Of a DNA stretch of 64,000 nt, positions 41,313-53,645 are shown in pieces. Where the stretch lies: NCBI RefSeq assembly GCF_002775205.1, contig NC_036458.1, forward strand, positions 3,378,560 through 3,442,559, read 5' to 3'. The stretch's first letter is position 1. The number at the start of each line of letters is the position of its first letter. The position numbers and the translations under genes were made by a program. The notes beneath the pieces were generated by a model. It did not search any database, had not been told where the DNA came from, and worked only from the letters and a program-made list of their open reading frames with translations. This DNA is from Xiphophorus maculatus (taxonomy: Eukaryota; Chordata; Actinopteri; Cyprinodontiformes; Poeciliidae).

Positions 41313-44300
41313 ATGTCTGCAGAAAGGTAATTTACAGAATTTATTTACATTAGAGATAAATTAAAGTTTCACCAAGAGAAGTTAAATTTAATCAAACATT
41401 TTCACTTGGAATCTTTGAATTAAAACTGTGTGAATGGATTTATTTTACAATATTATTTTTTCAAATCTAAAGAAGCTGTGAAATGTTGTCAATAAATTCT
41501 TAATCTGGTTTTCTCAAGATAAAGAAATGATCAAAATGTATGGAAGATTAAAAGGGACCAAATTAAATAAACACTTCATTAAGTAATTACAATGTACCAT
41601 TACATAATTAAATGTTTAATCATTACAGTTTATTTAATTACAGACAATTAATTTAACAAACATCTTTAGATCATTAAAATGCAAAACTTAATTGTATATA
41701 TAATTACTTTATACTTTCTGTTCCTGCAGCGTCACCATAAAATAATTTTATCTGTCGTTCTGCTCTAGTTTAAAGAGAACTCAGACACTAACAACCTGGT
41801 CTAGATTATTTTACACCAACTGCAAAATATTTATGATATAGCTTGTGATTTTTGTGAATGTCAAAAAACAGAAATAAATAACAAAAATGTAGTTAATTCA
41901 ACATCATCAGTTTAATTACGGTTGTTATCTGGTGGCTTCTAATGTGGCCAAGTAGAAACCACCAATAAAAAAATAAATAATTTTAAAAATATTTCTAATA
42001 GCAAACAAATATTTGCAACACATATTATTAGAGCAGAGTTTGTCAGTTTCTGTAAACAGTTTCATGTCCTCCAGGTGGAAACTGCAGGCCTCCCTGTGGC
42101 AGTACATCAACCATACTCTGACTTACATGGCAACAGCGGCAGATTTTTATAAGAAATTATCTGAATGGAACGATTGCAGAAAGAAAGAGCATGAAAAAAT
42201 GATAGATATCCAAGAAAAGGCTGACAAACTTGATGCCAGTTTCACCAAGTCAAAGGGCAGATTGAAAAAGATTGGTAAATGCATCAAGAGGAGGTTCCAG
42301 AATAATCCAGAGAGCAAAGTTTCAGAACTAGAGAATGAGCTGGCTGAAGTGCTGAATGGCACGCTGCAAGGTCTGGAGAAACTCAACACGTTCTTGGATG
42401 CAGTGGAGAAGCTGGCGGTGACGTCGCTCCATGTTTTCACTGAGAACCAGATCGTTTACCTGCCTGAGAAATTTGACTATGACGCTGTTCAAGCTGTGAT
42501 CAGAAAAGCTCAGCAAATCTGTCCTCCCCTCCTTAAATTCAAAAGAGATGCAAAGACTTTCTTTGTTCCTAACCTTCACAACGTGGAGATTCTGGCATTC
42601 CAGCTGCAGAACTACATCGACACCGTCGAGGAAATATGTTTGAGCTTTGATAAAAAGTAAAATTCAACTTATTATTAACCGATGATATACTGTATTGTTG
42701 CTCTGAATGAAAATAATAAAAACCCAGAACATGAAATGTAACTTTGTCTTTCACAGCTTTAACTTTGAGATGTGCTTGGAAATGGCGAAGGAAATAGTGG
42801 TGGATGCTGATGATATGTGTGAAAACAACATGCGAAAGATGGCAGATCAGATTAAACAACTGGACAAGATCAGGTAAGTTTTTACATATTTTAGCGCAAT
42901 ACAAATATATTTTTCAGAGACATGGAACCTTTTTCACAGCACAATAAAACAACCGTTACATCCCATTATTATGAAAATGTTCTATATATCAAAAATACCT
43001 TTGCATCATATCCATATCTGACACATTTAAATTGGCCCCTGTCTCTTTAAGAACCTCCTGCTCTTTCCAACATGTCATCAAAACAAGCCTTTAGAAACAG
43101 GGGTGTCCAAACTTTTCGCCACTTGGGCCAAAATTGTAGACTCTAAAATAGTTACATGCCAACAAGACCAACCTAAAATATAATGCAATTATTAATATTA
43201 ATATGGTGTTTTACAGCCGTTGTAGATAGGGGGAAAAAATTCCAAAATTTTGTGATTAATCTCAGAAATTTTCTAGAGAACTTGAAAATTTTCTAGAAAA
43301 ATTTAGACATTTGAAATTCAGAAATTTCAAAGTTTTTTGTAGAAAATTTCTGATAATCTAAACATTTTAGTATTTTTCTAGCAAAGTATTTTTTTTTCTT
43401 TTTAATAAAAATTTGTTACTATTTTTTCCTGCTAAAAAATAATAGAAATACAATATTTTAGGGCCATTAAGAACAAGACTTGAGCCGCTTTGCTTCAAGT
43501 TGTTTGCTATATTTAGTCAGATTTAAGGAAGAATAAAAGCTGATTTTGTTGCATCTGTTCAGTAAAAATCTCTGGATAAATTTGGTTTTACATTTTGTTA
43601 AAACTTGGTTATAAAACCTGAATACTGTGAAAAATGTGTTATAAGTTAAATAATCTGACACTGCCATTACTTTATAATCATTATTAATTAATTATTTTCT
43701 TAAAACAAGCTCCTATATCTTGCTGAAAAGTTTAGTCTTATTTTAAGTGTGCTCAGATATTTACAATAGAAACTAAACCAAAATTACTTGGTAACATTTT
43801 GTGTTTTTGCAGTGTACATTAAAAGTTTTAAGTACTGGTACTATAGTGAATTTTCTTGAATGGATTTTGATTACCAAAGACCTTACAACATATTTACTAT
43901 TTTTCTTACAAACGCAGAATAAATTTTCTTCCACAGGATGGACGAGGACGTCCGGGTGGAGTTCCTGTTCCAGAGCGTCTCCTCAGCTGATTTTGTCACT
44001 AAGTTTGATGCTAAAAAGCGAACAATGCTTTCGTCTTTAGATGAGCTGGAGCAGTGTGCTGATCAGTTAGACAGGATGAACAAAGGAGCAAAGATCTCCG
44101 CTCTGGCTGGGGGCTCAGTGAAAAAAGCAGGAGGCGTCCTCTCTGCTGCTGGTTTGGCATTAACGCCCTTCACAGCCGGCGTGTCTTTAGGCCTAACATT
44201 CACCGGTGCAACGATGGGGTTAGCAAGTGAAGCCAACAGTGTGGTAACCACCTTAACACAGGCTGGAGTTAATCACACTCATCGGAAAAAGGCAGATGTA

Positions 44301-44948
44301 GTTTTAAAAACGTTCATGGAGGATTTCCAAATGATCCAGGATTCTCTGGACGATGGGATGAAATATACGACAGTCAATCTGAAGCAAAGTAAGATGGGTG
44401 TGTTGGTCACAGTAGGCAAGAGTGTTTCTAAATTAGATCCCATAGTAATGGGTGTCAGCTCCGTCATGAATGTGGCTTCTGCTCTTATAAAAGTGGTTGC
44501 AGGGAAACAGAAAAAAAATGGAAATGCAACACCCAGCGCAGCTCCAGCTGTTCCTGAAAACTCAGCTGTTCCTGAAAACTCAACTGTTCCTGAAAACTCA
44601 GATGTTCCTGAAAACTCAGATGTTCTTGATTCCTCCGATGTTCTTGATGTTGGTCAGACTGTAGTTGCAGAGTCTCTTTCTCTGTCCAGTGAACTTCTTG
44701 GTATCACACCTGGAGCTGTATTTGCTGCCAGAAATATCTACTCTGCTGCCAAACAAGGCATAAAAGTGGCCAAAGGCAGCAAGACTAAAGCCTCCAAGTT
44801 CCTGACAGCTAGAGTTGCGTTATTTCGTTCACAGATGGAGTCGTGGGAGAAGATCCGTAACTCTTTGTGTCAAAGCAAACTGACCAAAGAAGAAATCAGA
44901 AATATTTTCACGCAGCCATTTTATCTAGGGGACAAAGAAGAACAATAA
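41313..44948 (+). CDS. APOL-like gene B (574 aa)
   Basis: Complete four-exon apolipoprotein-L-like gene: 41,313-41,326 (ATG, 14 bp), 42,075-42,656, 42,757-42,873 and 43,937-44,948. All introns are GT-AG and in phase, and total 1,725 nt with the stop. Exons 2-3 encode a charged helical module of about 235 residues. From residue ~239 comes the APOL part, with MNKGAKISALAGGSVKKAG and a hydrophobic hairpin at ~300-345 (GVLSAAGLALTPFTAGVSLGLTFTGATMG), then TLTQAGVNHT. APOL proteins form membrane channels and are interferon-induced defence factors in mammals. Unlike its neighbours, B has a VPENS-type repeat (VPENSAVPENSTVPENSDVPENS) at 44,550-44,640, in place of the conserved central block. An ISRE-like site precedes it. 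Confidence 0.88.
43220..43440. repeat. AT-rich interspersed repeat in gene B intron 3
   Basis: Phrases such as GATTAATCTCAGAAATTTTC and GAAATTTCAAAG recur in diverged form at 56,690-57,080 in intron 1 of gene D. The family is not identified. Confidence 0.5.
43683..43815. mobile_element. Half of the palindromic MITE
   Basis: TTAAAACAAGCTCCTATATCTTGCTGAAAAG through ACTTGGTAACATTTTGTGTTTTTGCAGTG is the right arm of the element seen complete at 63,136. It lies about 120 bp before the exon 4 acceptor of gene B. Confidence 0.6.
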
Positions 44949-44949
44949 C

Positions 44950-45700
44950 TAAAGACGCACAAAGACTAAAAGTGGAAGATTTGACAGGTAGACATAAAAA
45001 AACAGATGTAAATCGGCCATAATTACACTGATTCAGTGTTTTAATAATAACTTTCAGACTTTCTCACTAACTGAAAGGAAAAAACAAAAAGGAATCAGTT
45101 GGGGGTTTATTGTGACTTCTTGTATTAATGTGTCTTAATCAAATCAAGAATCAGATTGTTTTCTGTAACATTTAATTTTAAAAATAGTCACTTAAGAATT
45201 GGATTTGTTAATTTGTTGTAAAATATCAGATGACTTAAAATAATCTGAACATTTGTTTCTAGAAAGTCTTTTTTTGTGTTTCTTTGTATTTGAGTAACAT
45301 TTTGTGACGATGGGAAACAGAACAAATCTGTAAGAAGGAATAATTTTTCTCAGCAATATGTGTGTATTAAATCCAACTATAACAGACGTTACAGACATTT
45401 AGGAATAATAAATGATTAACCTTTTTATCATCTTTTATATTACTCTTACTTGCAGTAGAGCTGCTGGGCGTTTAAACAAATGTCCTCCCTTTGTCAATAT
45501 TTAATCTTTTACAACCTGCTTTATGACTAGATTTTATGTATTAAAACCATATTTATTACATGCTGATCTATTTTTTACATGAACTAAGATCATAGAAGAG
45601 GAAAAAGCTGCAGCATAGCTTTTTCCTTCCTGAAGGCTGTGCTGCTTTTGTTGGGCGACAAAAACAAAGCAAAAATCAACTGAGATTGTAAAGAAGGTTT
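44950..45700. other. Intergenic spacer between APOL-like genes B and C
   Basis: AT-rich. Apart from the ISRE-like site at its right end nothing was recognised. Confidence 0.6.
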
Positions 45701-45714
45701 AGGATAAACAGGCA

Positions 45715-45725
45715 GAAACTGAAAC
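45715..45725 (+). promoter_or_regulatory. ISRE-like site of APOL-like gene C
   Basis: GAAACTGAAAC, matching GAAANNGAAAC, 96 bp before the ATG, in the same AAACAGGCA-GAAA context as gene B. Confidence 0.6.
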
Positions 45726-45820
45726 CAACTACTTTGGTTTAATTATAGGACGATTCTTAATCAGTAGCTCTGGAGAGCTGAAGACGCAGCAGGAGGGCAG
45801 GCTGTGAGAATCCAACAAAA

Positions 45821-48667
45821 TGTTTGGAGGAAGGTAAAGAAAAGAAATAATTTAATTTACACAATTTATTTACATCTGTGATTAATTAATCAACAATCTT
45901 CACAGCATAAGAAATGAAATTTACTTATTTTTGTTCTCTTGAAGTTCTTTAAGTTAAACTTTGTGAACACATATCCATCATTTTTAAAATCTTTTTTAAA
46001 TGAGAAGCAGAGAGAAGATGCTTTCTGATCAAATATGGTTAATGTGCTTTTCTCAAGATAAAAGAAAAACTATATTCTGTTAATAATGATCTGATTAAAA
46101 ATGATGTGAATATTTCCACTTTTTTACTCCAAGCTTTGTTTTAGCCAACAATCTGCTGTACAGCATGTCTGCCTTGATATAACCGTCTGTCTGACACAAA
46201 CATATTGAACTTGATGTAAGCATGTGATGCATTTAAGATCATTCAAGTGGTTAAAATTACATTTAAATAGGAGAATGTGCCATGCTTGGAAAAATCTCAA
46301 ACTGTTTAAAAGATATAATGTACAGTGAGTGAGTTACTGTACATGTCAAGACAAAGTTTAAATTATACTAACAATAAAACTGTTTTGCACTTTGCTGCAT
46401 CATATAAGGTCCAACAGAAGCCAGCAAGAAAATAAATAGATTAATTGTTCCTAATAGCAACTATTTACATATTTTGTTAGACAGACTGTTTATCTCTAAT
46501 ATATCTATTATTAGACATGTGTATCTTAGTTTTGCTTGTTTCTTTTTGTATTATAAAACATTTCCTGTCCTGCAGGTGGAGACTAGAGCGCACCTTGTGT
46601 CAGTACGTCACTGATACTCTGACTTGCATGGCAACAGTGAAAGATTTTTATGAGATATTCTCAGAATGGAAAGATTGCAGGGAAATAGAATATGTGAAAA
46701 TGATGAGTATCAAAGAAATGGCTGATAAAATTGACCCCACTTTTGCCAAGTCAGAGGGCAAATGGGCGTCTTTTTGGAAATACGTCAAGAGCACCTTCCA
46801 GCGCAAGGCGGAGAGTAAACTTTTAGATCTGGAAAAGACTCTGGCTGAAGTGCTGAATGGCACGCTGGAAGGTCTGGAGAAACTCGACAGTTTCTTGGAT
46901 GCGTTGGAGAAGCTGGCGGTGACGTCGCTCCAGGTGTTCACTGAGAACCAGATCATTTACCTGCCTGAAAAGATCAGCTTTGATGATGTTCAAGCTGTGA
47001 TCAGCACTGCACAACAAATCTGTCCTCTCATCCTGGAGTTCAAAAGAGATGCAAAGTCCTTCTTCCTCCCTGACCGTCACAATGTGGAGGTTCTGGCTTT
47101 CCAGCTGCAGAATTACATAGACACAGCCAACAGGATATGTGTAATTCACGGCCAGAGGTAATCTGTATTATTAAACATAAAGAATGAACTGTGATATTAT
47201 TTTGAATAAAATAATAACATTTTCAAATTTTATCTTTCACAGCTTTAACTTTGATATTTGCATGGAAATGGCTAAAGAAACTGAAGTGAATACTGACAAC
47301 CTGTATGAAAACGACGTGCAAAAGATGACAGATCAGATTAAGTTACTTCACAAAATCAGGTAATTTCTACATATTTTTCTGTTAAATATTTTCAAGGAAG
47401 CTGGAACATTTGTAGATTCTTTTTATATAAAAAAACTGATAACATCACTTTACAGCAGGGTAGTCAGTCACATCCTGCAATTTTAAAGCTGCAGCATGTA
47501 ATTTTCATTTTTTTTAAAATTTCCACACATTTGTTCAAACTGGAGCGTTTTAGAGCCGTCAATCAGGAAACTTACTGTTCCAGGAAAAGTTTTAAATAAC
47601 CTTCTAACAATACATTTCTTGAATGAATTATAATTATCTTGTATATAATTCTTATTCTGTTTCTTTTCTTTTCCATTTCATGTTAGAATTATATATTGAA
47701 TTAAAATTTGTCCCACAGGATGGACCAGGACTTTCGGATGGAGTTCCTGTTCCAGAAAGTTTCCTCAGCTGGTTTCATCAGCACCTTTAATGAGCAACAA
47801 CCCAAACTGCTAACGTTTCTAGATGAGGTGGAGCAGTGTGCCGTTGAGTTAGACAGGATGAACAAAGGAGCAAAGATCTCCAGTGTGGCTGGCAGCTCAG
47901 TGGGAGCAGGTGGAGGCGTCCTCTCCATTGTTGGTTTGGCGTTATTCCCAGTTACAGCCGGAGTGTCTTTAGGGCTGACCATCGCCGGTGTGTCGATGGG
48001 GGTAACAAGTGGAGCCAACAGCTTGGTAACCACCTTAACAGAGGCTGGAGTTAATTCTACTCAACAGAAAAAAGCAAATGAAGTCTTTGAAAATTTCATT
48101 GAGTATTTCCAAAAGGTCCAGGATTCTCTTGATGAGGTGATGAATCAACGAGGCAATCTGGAGCCAAGTAACATAGACGTGTTGTTGGGAGTGGTCAATA
48201 GTCTTCAGAAAGTCTGTACTATAGGAAAGCGTATTGATTTCATTGTTAATCGTGTTTCTGCTTTGAAGACTTTAAAAACTCAGAATATTGCTGCAGGTGC
48301 AGGTAAAGCTGTACTACAGGATACAAAAGCTCTACGTAATGTACCCAGGGTGGCAGCAGACGTTCCTGATATCGGTCAGGCAGCAGTTAAAGGGCCTCTG
48401 GCTCTCACCAAGGGAGCCAGAGCTGGCTTCATTGCACTTACTGCCCTCTTCCTTGGCATGGATTTATTCTTTATCACCAAAGACAGCATGACTCTGGCCA
48501 AAGGCAGCGAGACTAAAGTCTCAAAGTTCCTCAGAGCCAGAGCTGCATTGTTCCGCTCGCAGATAGAGTCATGGGAGAATCTCTGCAACTCTTTGTGTCG
48601 CAGCAAACTGACCAAAGAAGAAAACAAAAATATCCTACAGACGGCATTTTTTCAAGAGGACAAATAA
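45821..48667 (+). CDS. APOL-like gene C (553 aa)
   Basis: Complete four-exon gene: 45,821-45,834 (ATG), 46,576-47,157, 47,243-47,359 and 47,719-48,667. Exons 1-3 have exactly the same lengths as in gene B (14, 582 and 117 bp). Exons 2-3 encode the helical module (FLDALEKLAVTSLQVFTENQI). From residue ~239 comes the APOL region: MNKGAKISSVAGSSVGAGG, hydrophobic hairpin (GVLSIVGLALFPVTAGVSLGLTIAGVSMG), TLTEAGVNST, a second hydrophobic segment (GFIALTALFLGMDLFFIT), and an amphipathic end (KVSKFLRARAALFRSQIESW). This is the least modified copy. An AATAAA lies at about 48,694. Membrane pore or remodelling activity is inferred from the family. Confidence 0.9.
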
Positions 48668-48929
48668 GAAGTAGATCTGAAGGGTTAAAGAGAATAAAAG
48701 TATGTATGACATTAAAAACTGGTACATAATTATACTGAGACACACCAAGTTTTAATAATTTCACTTTTTACCAACTGAAATGAACGAGACACATAAAACT
48801 AATCGGTTCTGATCAGTTTGTTTTCTGTAACAGGTCATATTAACTTCTGAGTTTTAAATCGACATTTTGAGCTTTACATCATGTTATTAATGTAAATAAT
48901 GTTATTCCCTCATAAAAAAACATACCTGG

Positions 48930-49390
48930 AGTGTCGCTTTGACTCTTTAATGCATGTTTCAGAAATCCTTTAATCTCCATGGCAACCAGTCAGCTGTGAA
49001 AAATGCCTGTTCTCACAAAGCCACATCTCCAGTTGAGCTTCCTCCGCTCAGCTCCTCCAGACTAGCGGCAGCAACAATTAGCAAACACCTGGAAAAACTG
49101 AGATTCTTCTGAGCTAATCATGTGAATGCTCCAAAGAGCGCCGGTAAACGGCATAATGGAGGAGCCATGCTGTGATGCCATGCTGAAGTGTTGGAAAGAG
49201 CAGGAGCTTCTTAAAGAAACAGCAACACAATTTCAAGGTGTTAAAATGCAAAGTTAAATTTCTTTTCACTCATATTTTATATAAACATCATGGTATAACT
49301 GAAGGTTACAAAGTCTTGATTGTGCTATAAAATGACAACCTGTGCCTGGAAAATACATAATACTGCCCCTTTAAGAATTGATTAATTCAT
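48930..49390. repeat. Probable interspersed repeat
   Basis: A GC-richer island ending ATAATACTGCCCCTTTAAGAATTG. A fragment with similar phrases (CTCTTTAAGAACCTCCTGCTCTTTCCAACA, inverted) is at 43,043-43,080. The family is not identified. Confidence 0.4.
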
Positions 49391-49435
49391 TTATTCCTCC
49401 ATATTTCTGTTTCACTGTTCATTGAAAATAAAAAT

Positions 49436-49540
49436 GTCTCTAATTTACAATAAAATATTCGGTAAAATTCTGGCGACCACAGAATTCTACTGTATTTATG
49501 TCGATATTTTACTGTAAATTAGAGACTTTTTTGCAGTGTA
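49436..49540. mobile_element. Short palindromic MITE
   Basis: Arms TCTCTAATTTACAATAAAATAT and the complement of ATATTTTACTGTAAATTAGAGA form a ~22-bp near-perfect inverted repeat around TTCTGGCGACCACAGAATTC. Confidence 0.6.
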
Positions 49541-49787
49541 TACATTGATTTACAGTTTTTGATGGGATTTTATTCATTGCTGTGGTTGGTTCTATACAAA
49601 GAATAAAAAATAAATGTTTGCAATGTTATGTTAAACTTTGTTTTCTCACTATATATTCCACAATCTTTCATATAAATTTTAATTTTTAATTTTAAGTAGA
49701 CAAACCTGTTTTACTTCTGCATGTTTATGTCATTAAAAAGACTGAATGGAGAACAATGCAAGTCCAATTTGATTTCTGTTTGTGCGT

Positions 49788-49789
<2 letters not shown>

Positions 49790-49878
<89 letters not shown>

Positions 49879-49897
49879 TGCGTGTGTGTGTGTGTGA
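49790..49897. repeat. (GT)n microsatellite
   Basis: Dinucleotide tract of about 108 bp with one TCTGCG interruption near its end. Confidence 0.97.
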
Positions 49898-49899
49898 CG

Positions 49900-52800
49900 G
49901 ATGCTGTAAATCTTCAGTATTCATTTAATGAACACATTAAGTAAAACTAGTCAAACTTTCTAAAAGAAGCCAGATGAGCAGCAAAGTGCTGCTGCCAATA
50001 TTTAAGAGAACGTGAAGGAAAAAGAGCCCAAAGTTGTTCATCTGGCATCTGTTATAACTTTCTAAAACACTCTTTACCTGCCAAAATAAGAATTAATTTT
50101 AAATTGTTTGTGTTTGTCTTCAGATAATTTGCATGGACTTGTTTTAAAATTATGAACTAGATTCAGCCCAGAGTGGCCTAGTTAAAGCATTTTTACACCC
50201 AGTCGTAAATGTTTCAAGACTGGAAAAGAAGCACAAAGAAAGTGGAAGGAACTGATTTGATTTTTCAGTTTGACCTCTATGATATGATATATGTGTAAAA
50301 GAAGCTGAAAAGTAATTATTTTATGAAGTTTTAATTTGAACTTGGACTTTTATGACGTGTTTGTGTTTTGTAAATTCTGTTTCTGTTTGACTTCGCTTTG
50401 GAACATTTTTTACGTAATACTACTACGCTTACTATACTTTATACTTCTTTTTCCATTTATACGTACTTTTTTCATCTTGATCAAATCTTTGTAGTTTTCT
50501 GCTGACTTTGAACAACTTCTCCAGATAGTAAACAGAAAATGCAAAACAGTGGAAAGTGGCTTTCTGACTATTTTATCATTATTATTAAATGTAGAATTTA
50601 TTAAATTTAGAAAATAGCTGCAATTTTTCATATTAGTAAATTATATAACCTGTAAGTTTTAATAAGAAAAGTGAGGATTACTTCTTTGTCTTGACACTAT
50701 TTTGGCGCCCCTGGATGCCTGGCACCCTTAGTATAAATCTTTTCCAACTTATGTCATGTTAGCTTTAGCCTGACAGACATCAGTTAGCATTGTCTTCCAA
50801 CACATCGTGTATGTTTAGAATTTTTTTATTGCTTATATAAAAAGATAGAAGTACATGAAAATTTGTGCTTTCTGAAAATATTAGTGTAAGCTTCCTGGTA
50901 AATCACGTCATAATGTAAAATATGACTCATTACTGGATTAATGGCTGATATTTGTAGTTGCTAATTTTGTTGTGTTTTGTTTAGGCTTTATGATAACTTT
51001 ACATTTTCCTCTATCAAACATACTGTGGTGTCTGAGGACATATTTATTCTCAAACAGAAAAGATTTTGTCTTTTTTCGTTTCTGTTTCTATTTGACTGTC
51101 TGGATTTTTTTCCACCAGGTATTAAGAATAATTTAGAGATTGATGATCAAAAGCCTGTCAGAAGGTTTAAGTTATTTCATACTGTGATCCTGTTCAGATC
51201 CTGGTTTTATCCTCTGTAATGAGACGAGACTCAACGTTTCCTCCCTCTGCACACAAACAAAAGAAGATGTGATTAAATTCACAGGAACCTGCAGCGGCTC
51301 CTGCTCTGTTGATCCATCACTGACTGATTCATGTCTTTTTTAAATCCGCCTGATGTTTCGTATCTCACCTTCAGTTTGGAGTCAGATAACGAGGCAGTCA
51401 GAGCAGGAGGTGTGAGAAGTTTGTTAAAAATTTGTGTTTATATATTTTCTCCTTTAAACTGTTTTGCACTGTAAAACATTTGAAAGTAGTTTAACTGGAA
51501 AATGAAAGTCCACCTGCTGTCTTGAAAATGCAGTTAAAGTCAACAAGAAAATTGTTTTGGTTTTACTTATAACTTAAAGTTCATGAAGTTGATTTAACAA
51601 CAAGAGACAAGTTGTCAAAACAATGTTTTTTAAGTTCCTTCATCTTGAAGTGAGTTTTAACTTAATGCTGCAATTTAAATCAAATAATTATTTCACAATA
51701 TGCCAAAAAAATAAAAAAACTGGCCTCACCTCATAAAGGAGAACACATTTCTCTACTATTCTAGTATTTTGACTTTACTTTTCACCCAAATCAATGGCAA
51801 CAACCTCTTACAGTCAATGTTTAGAGTGAGATAGTGTCATCAAGTCAAATAAAGTCATTTGAGTTAAACTCCAGTTTTAGTGACAAGTATTTTGTAATTT
51901 CATTATTAAATTTGTGACTCAAATCCACCTGGAGTTCAGATAATATAACTCAGAAATGTTTTAATAAGCTACACAATCTACATCAATTGAACAAAAATAA
52001 TGTTTTTAGACAATAAAGACAATATCTCTCATTTAATTTGGGGAAATCTTAAATATTTATCATTTATTATGCAGTTGGGGTTGTGTAATCAGACTGCTGA
52101 GCATCATATTATTCAGACCAAATGATAAATTGTGTGCAGCTTTAACTTTTTGACGCTCACCATAAACAACAGCTGCAAACTGATAAAGTTGAAGAGCAAA
52201 TATTTCCCACAGCGTGAAGCGAATGTCTGACTTCTTCTGAGACAGGAAGTCTGACGCGCTCACATCCTGTGGTCAGATCGTTATCTACAGGCGTAAGAAA
52301 GTTCAACAGTTTATCTTTAATTTTAAACTCAAATCTAACAATACAAACTCAATAAAATAACCATCCAAACTGAATGTTCAAGCTGTTTCATGGTGTGAAT
52401 GTAATCCAGTGTAACATGATGTGGGAAGCATCTGAGAAAAATAATGAAACAATGCTGCTGCTGACATTTTATTTAATCATTTACGGGGTTAGTAAGGTAT
52501 TTTACATATTTTCCACTAAATGATTTCCATATTTATATTCTCTAGATGTCTTTGGCTCCTGAAACCCGTTACTGAACATTCATACGGAGAAACATTACGT
52601 ATTTTTCTCTCTTCCTGCAGGTGTGGAAGCAGACTTTTACAGTGTTTTCTTCACAGACTCTTATTTTCTCCTTTTGTTTTCATTATTCCTCCTTTCTTTT
52701 CCATCTTTGTTGCATCTGAAATAAACCCAAAGTAATTTCTAATCATATTTTATACATACAGCTCTGGAAAAAGCCCACTGCACTGAACCCGTTAAAAACC

Positions 52801-53600
52801 TCCACGTTATTCACCAAATGTTGATTTCTGAACTCTTCCTGAGTTAAACATGAGTATTGTTGTTTCTAAATGAATATGAACTTGTTTTCTTTGCTTTACT
52901 GAAATCACTGCGTCTTTTTGTTACTTTGAACATTTCTCATTTTCTGCAAATTAATAATAAATTTGTTCTTTGAATTTCACAGACATGTCAGTAGTTCATA
53001 GAATAAAAGAACAATGTTCATTTTACTCAAACATAAACCTATAAAGATTAAAATCTGAGAAGCTGATCATTTAAGATAATTCTTTCCAGAGCTCTGTAAT
53101 CAAGTGAAACATTATAGTGAAGCTGTAATGCTCCATTTGTAAATCTGTTAGTTTTCTCCTTAGCATTTAATGAATATCAAACTGCTGGACAGAAAATATT
53201 AAATTAATTTTCTTTTTTAAAAGATGTTTTGGATTTCAATGCATTTGCAGAAATTACGCTTTATTAAGGATATATGAAAAAAACTAATTTAAAATAATAT
53301 ATAATTCAAATCTTTTAATTTCATCATAAATCACAGGATTAGCAGCATATTTAGTTTCCCTGCCACATGTCAGTGATGATGACCAGCAGCAATAAGATAC
53401 AATCCTGTAAAATAAATGGTTTTCTATTAGTGCCATTTGGTAAATAATTAAACTTTTAATGGAAAGTTGCATTAAAAGTGCATCAGAAGAATCAACTTTG
53501 CATTAATAGTATCATCATTTACACTTTTAAATGATGACTCCTCACACCAGTCAAACATTCGACTCCTTCATGTTCCTTCAGTTTTATGTTTATGACAGAG
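49900..53600. other. Intergenic region between genes C and D
   Basis: No gene recognised. 51,133-51,430 is the unoccupied paralogue of the sequence flanking the LINE at 36,639-38,433. The remainder is AT-rich and featureless. Confidence 0.55.
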
Positions 53601-53645
53601 TCGTATCAGTTTTATGCACAACCCTTCAGATGAAGCGTCAGCGGT

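Noticed and set aside
49733..49944. Poly-(TH) and poly-(VC) frames
   Set aside because: Translation of the (GT)n microsatellite.
52520..52735. Extra APOL-like exon between genes C and D
   Set aside because: A CTGCAG followed by GTGTGGAAGCAG resembles the exon 2 acceptor, but the reading after it is not APOL-like.
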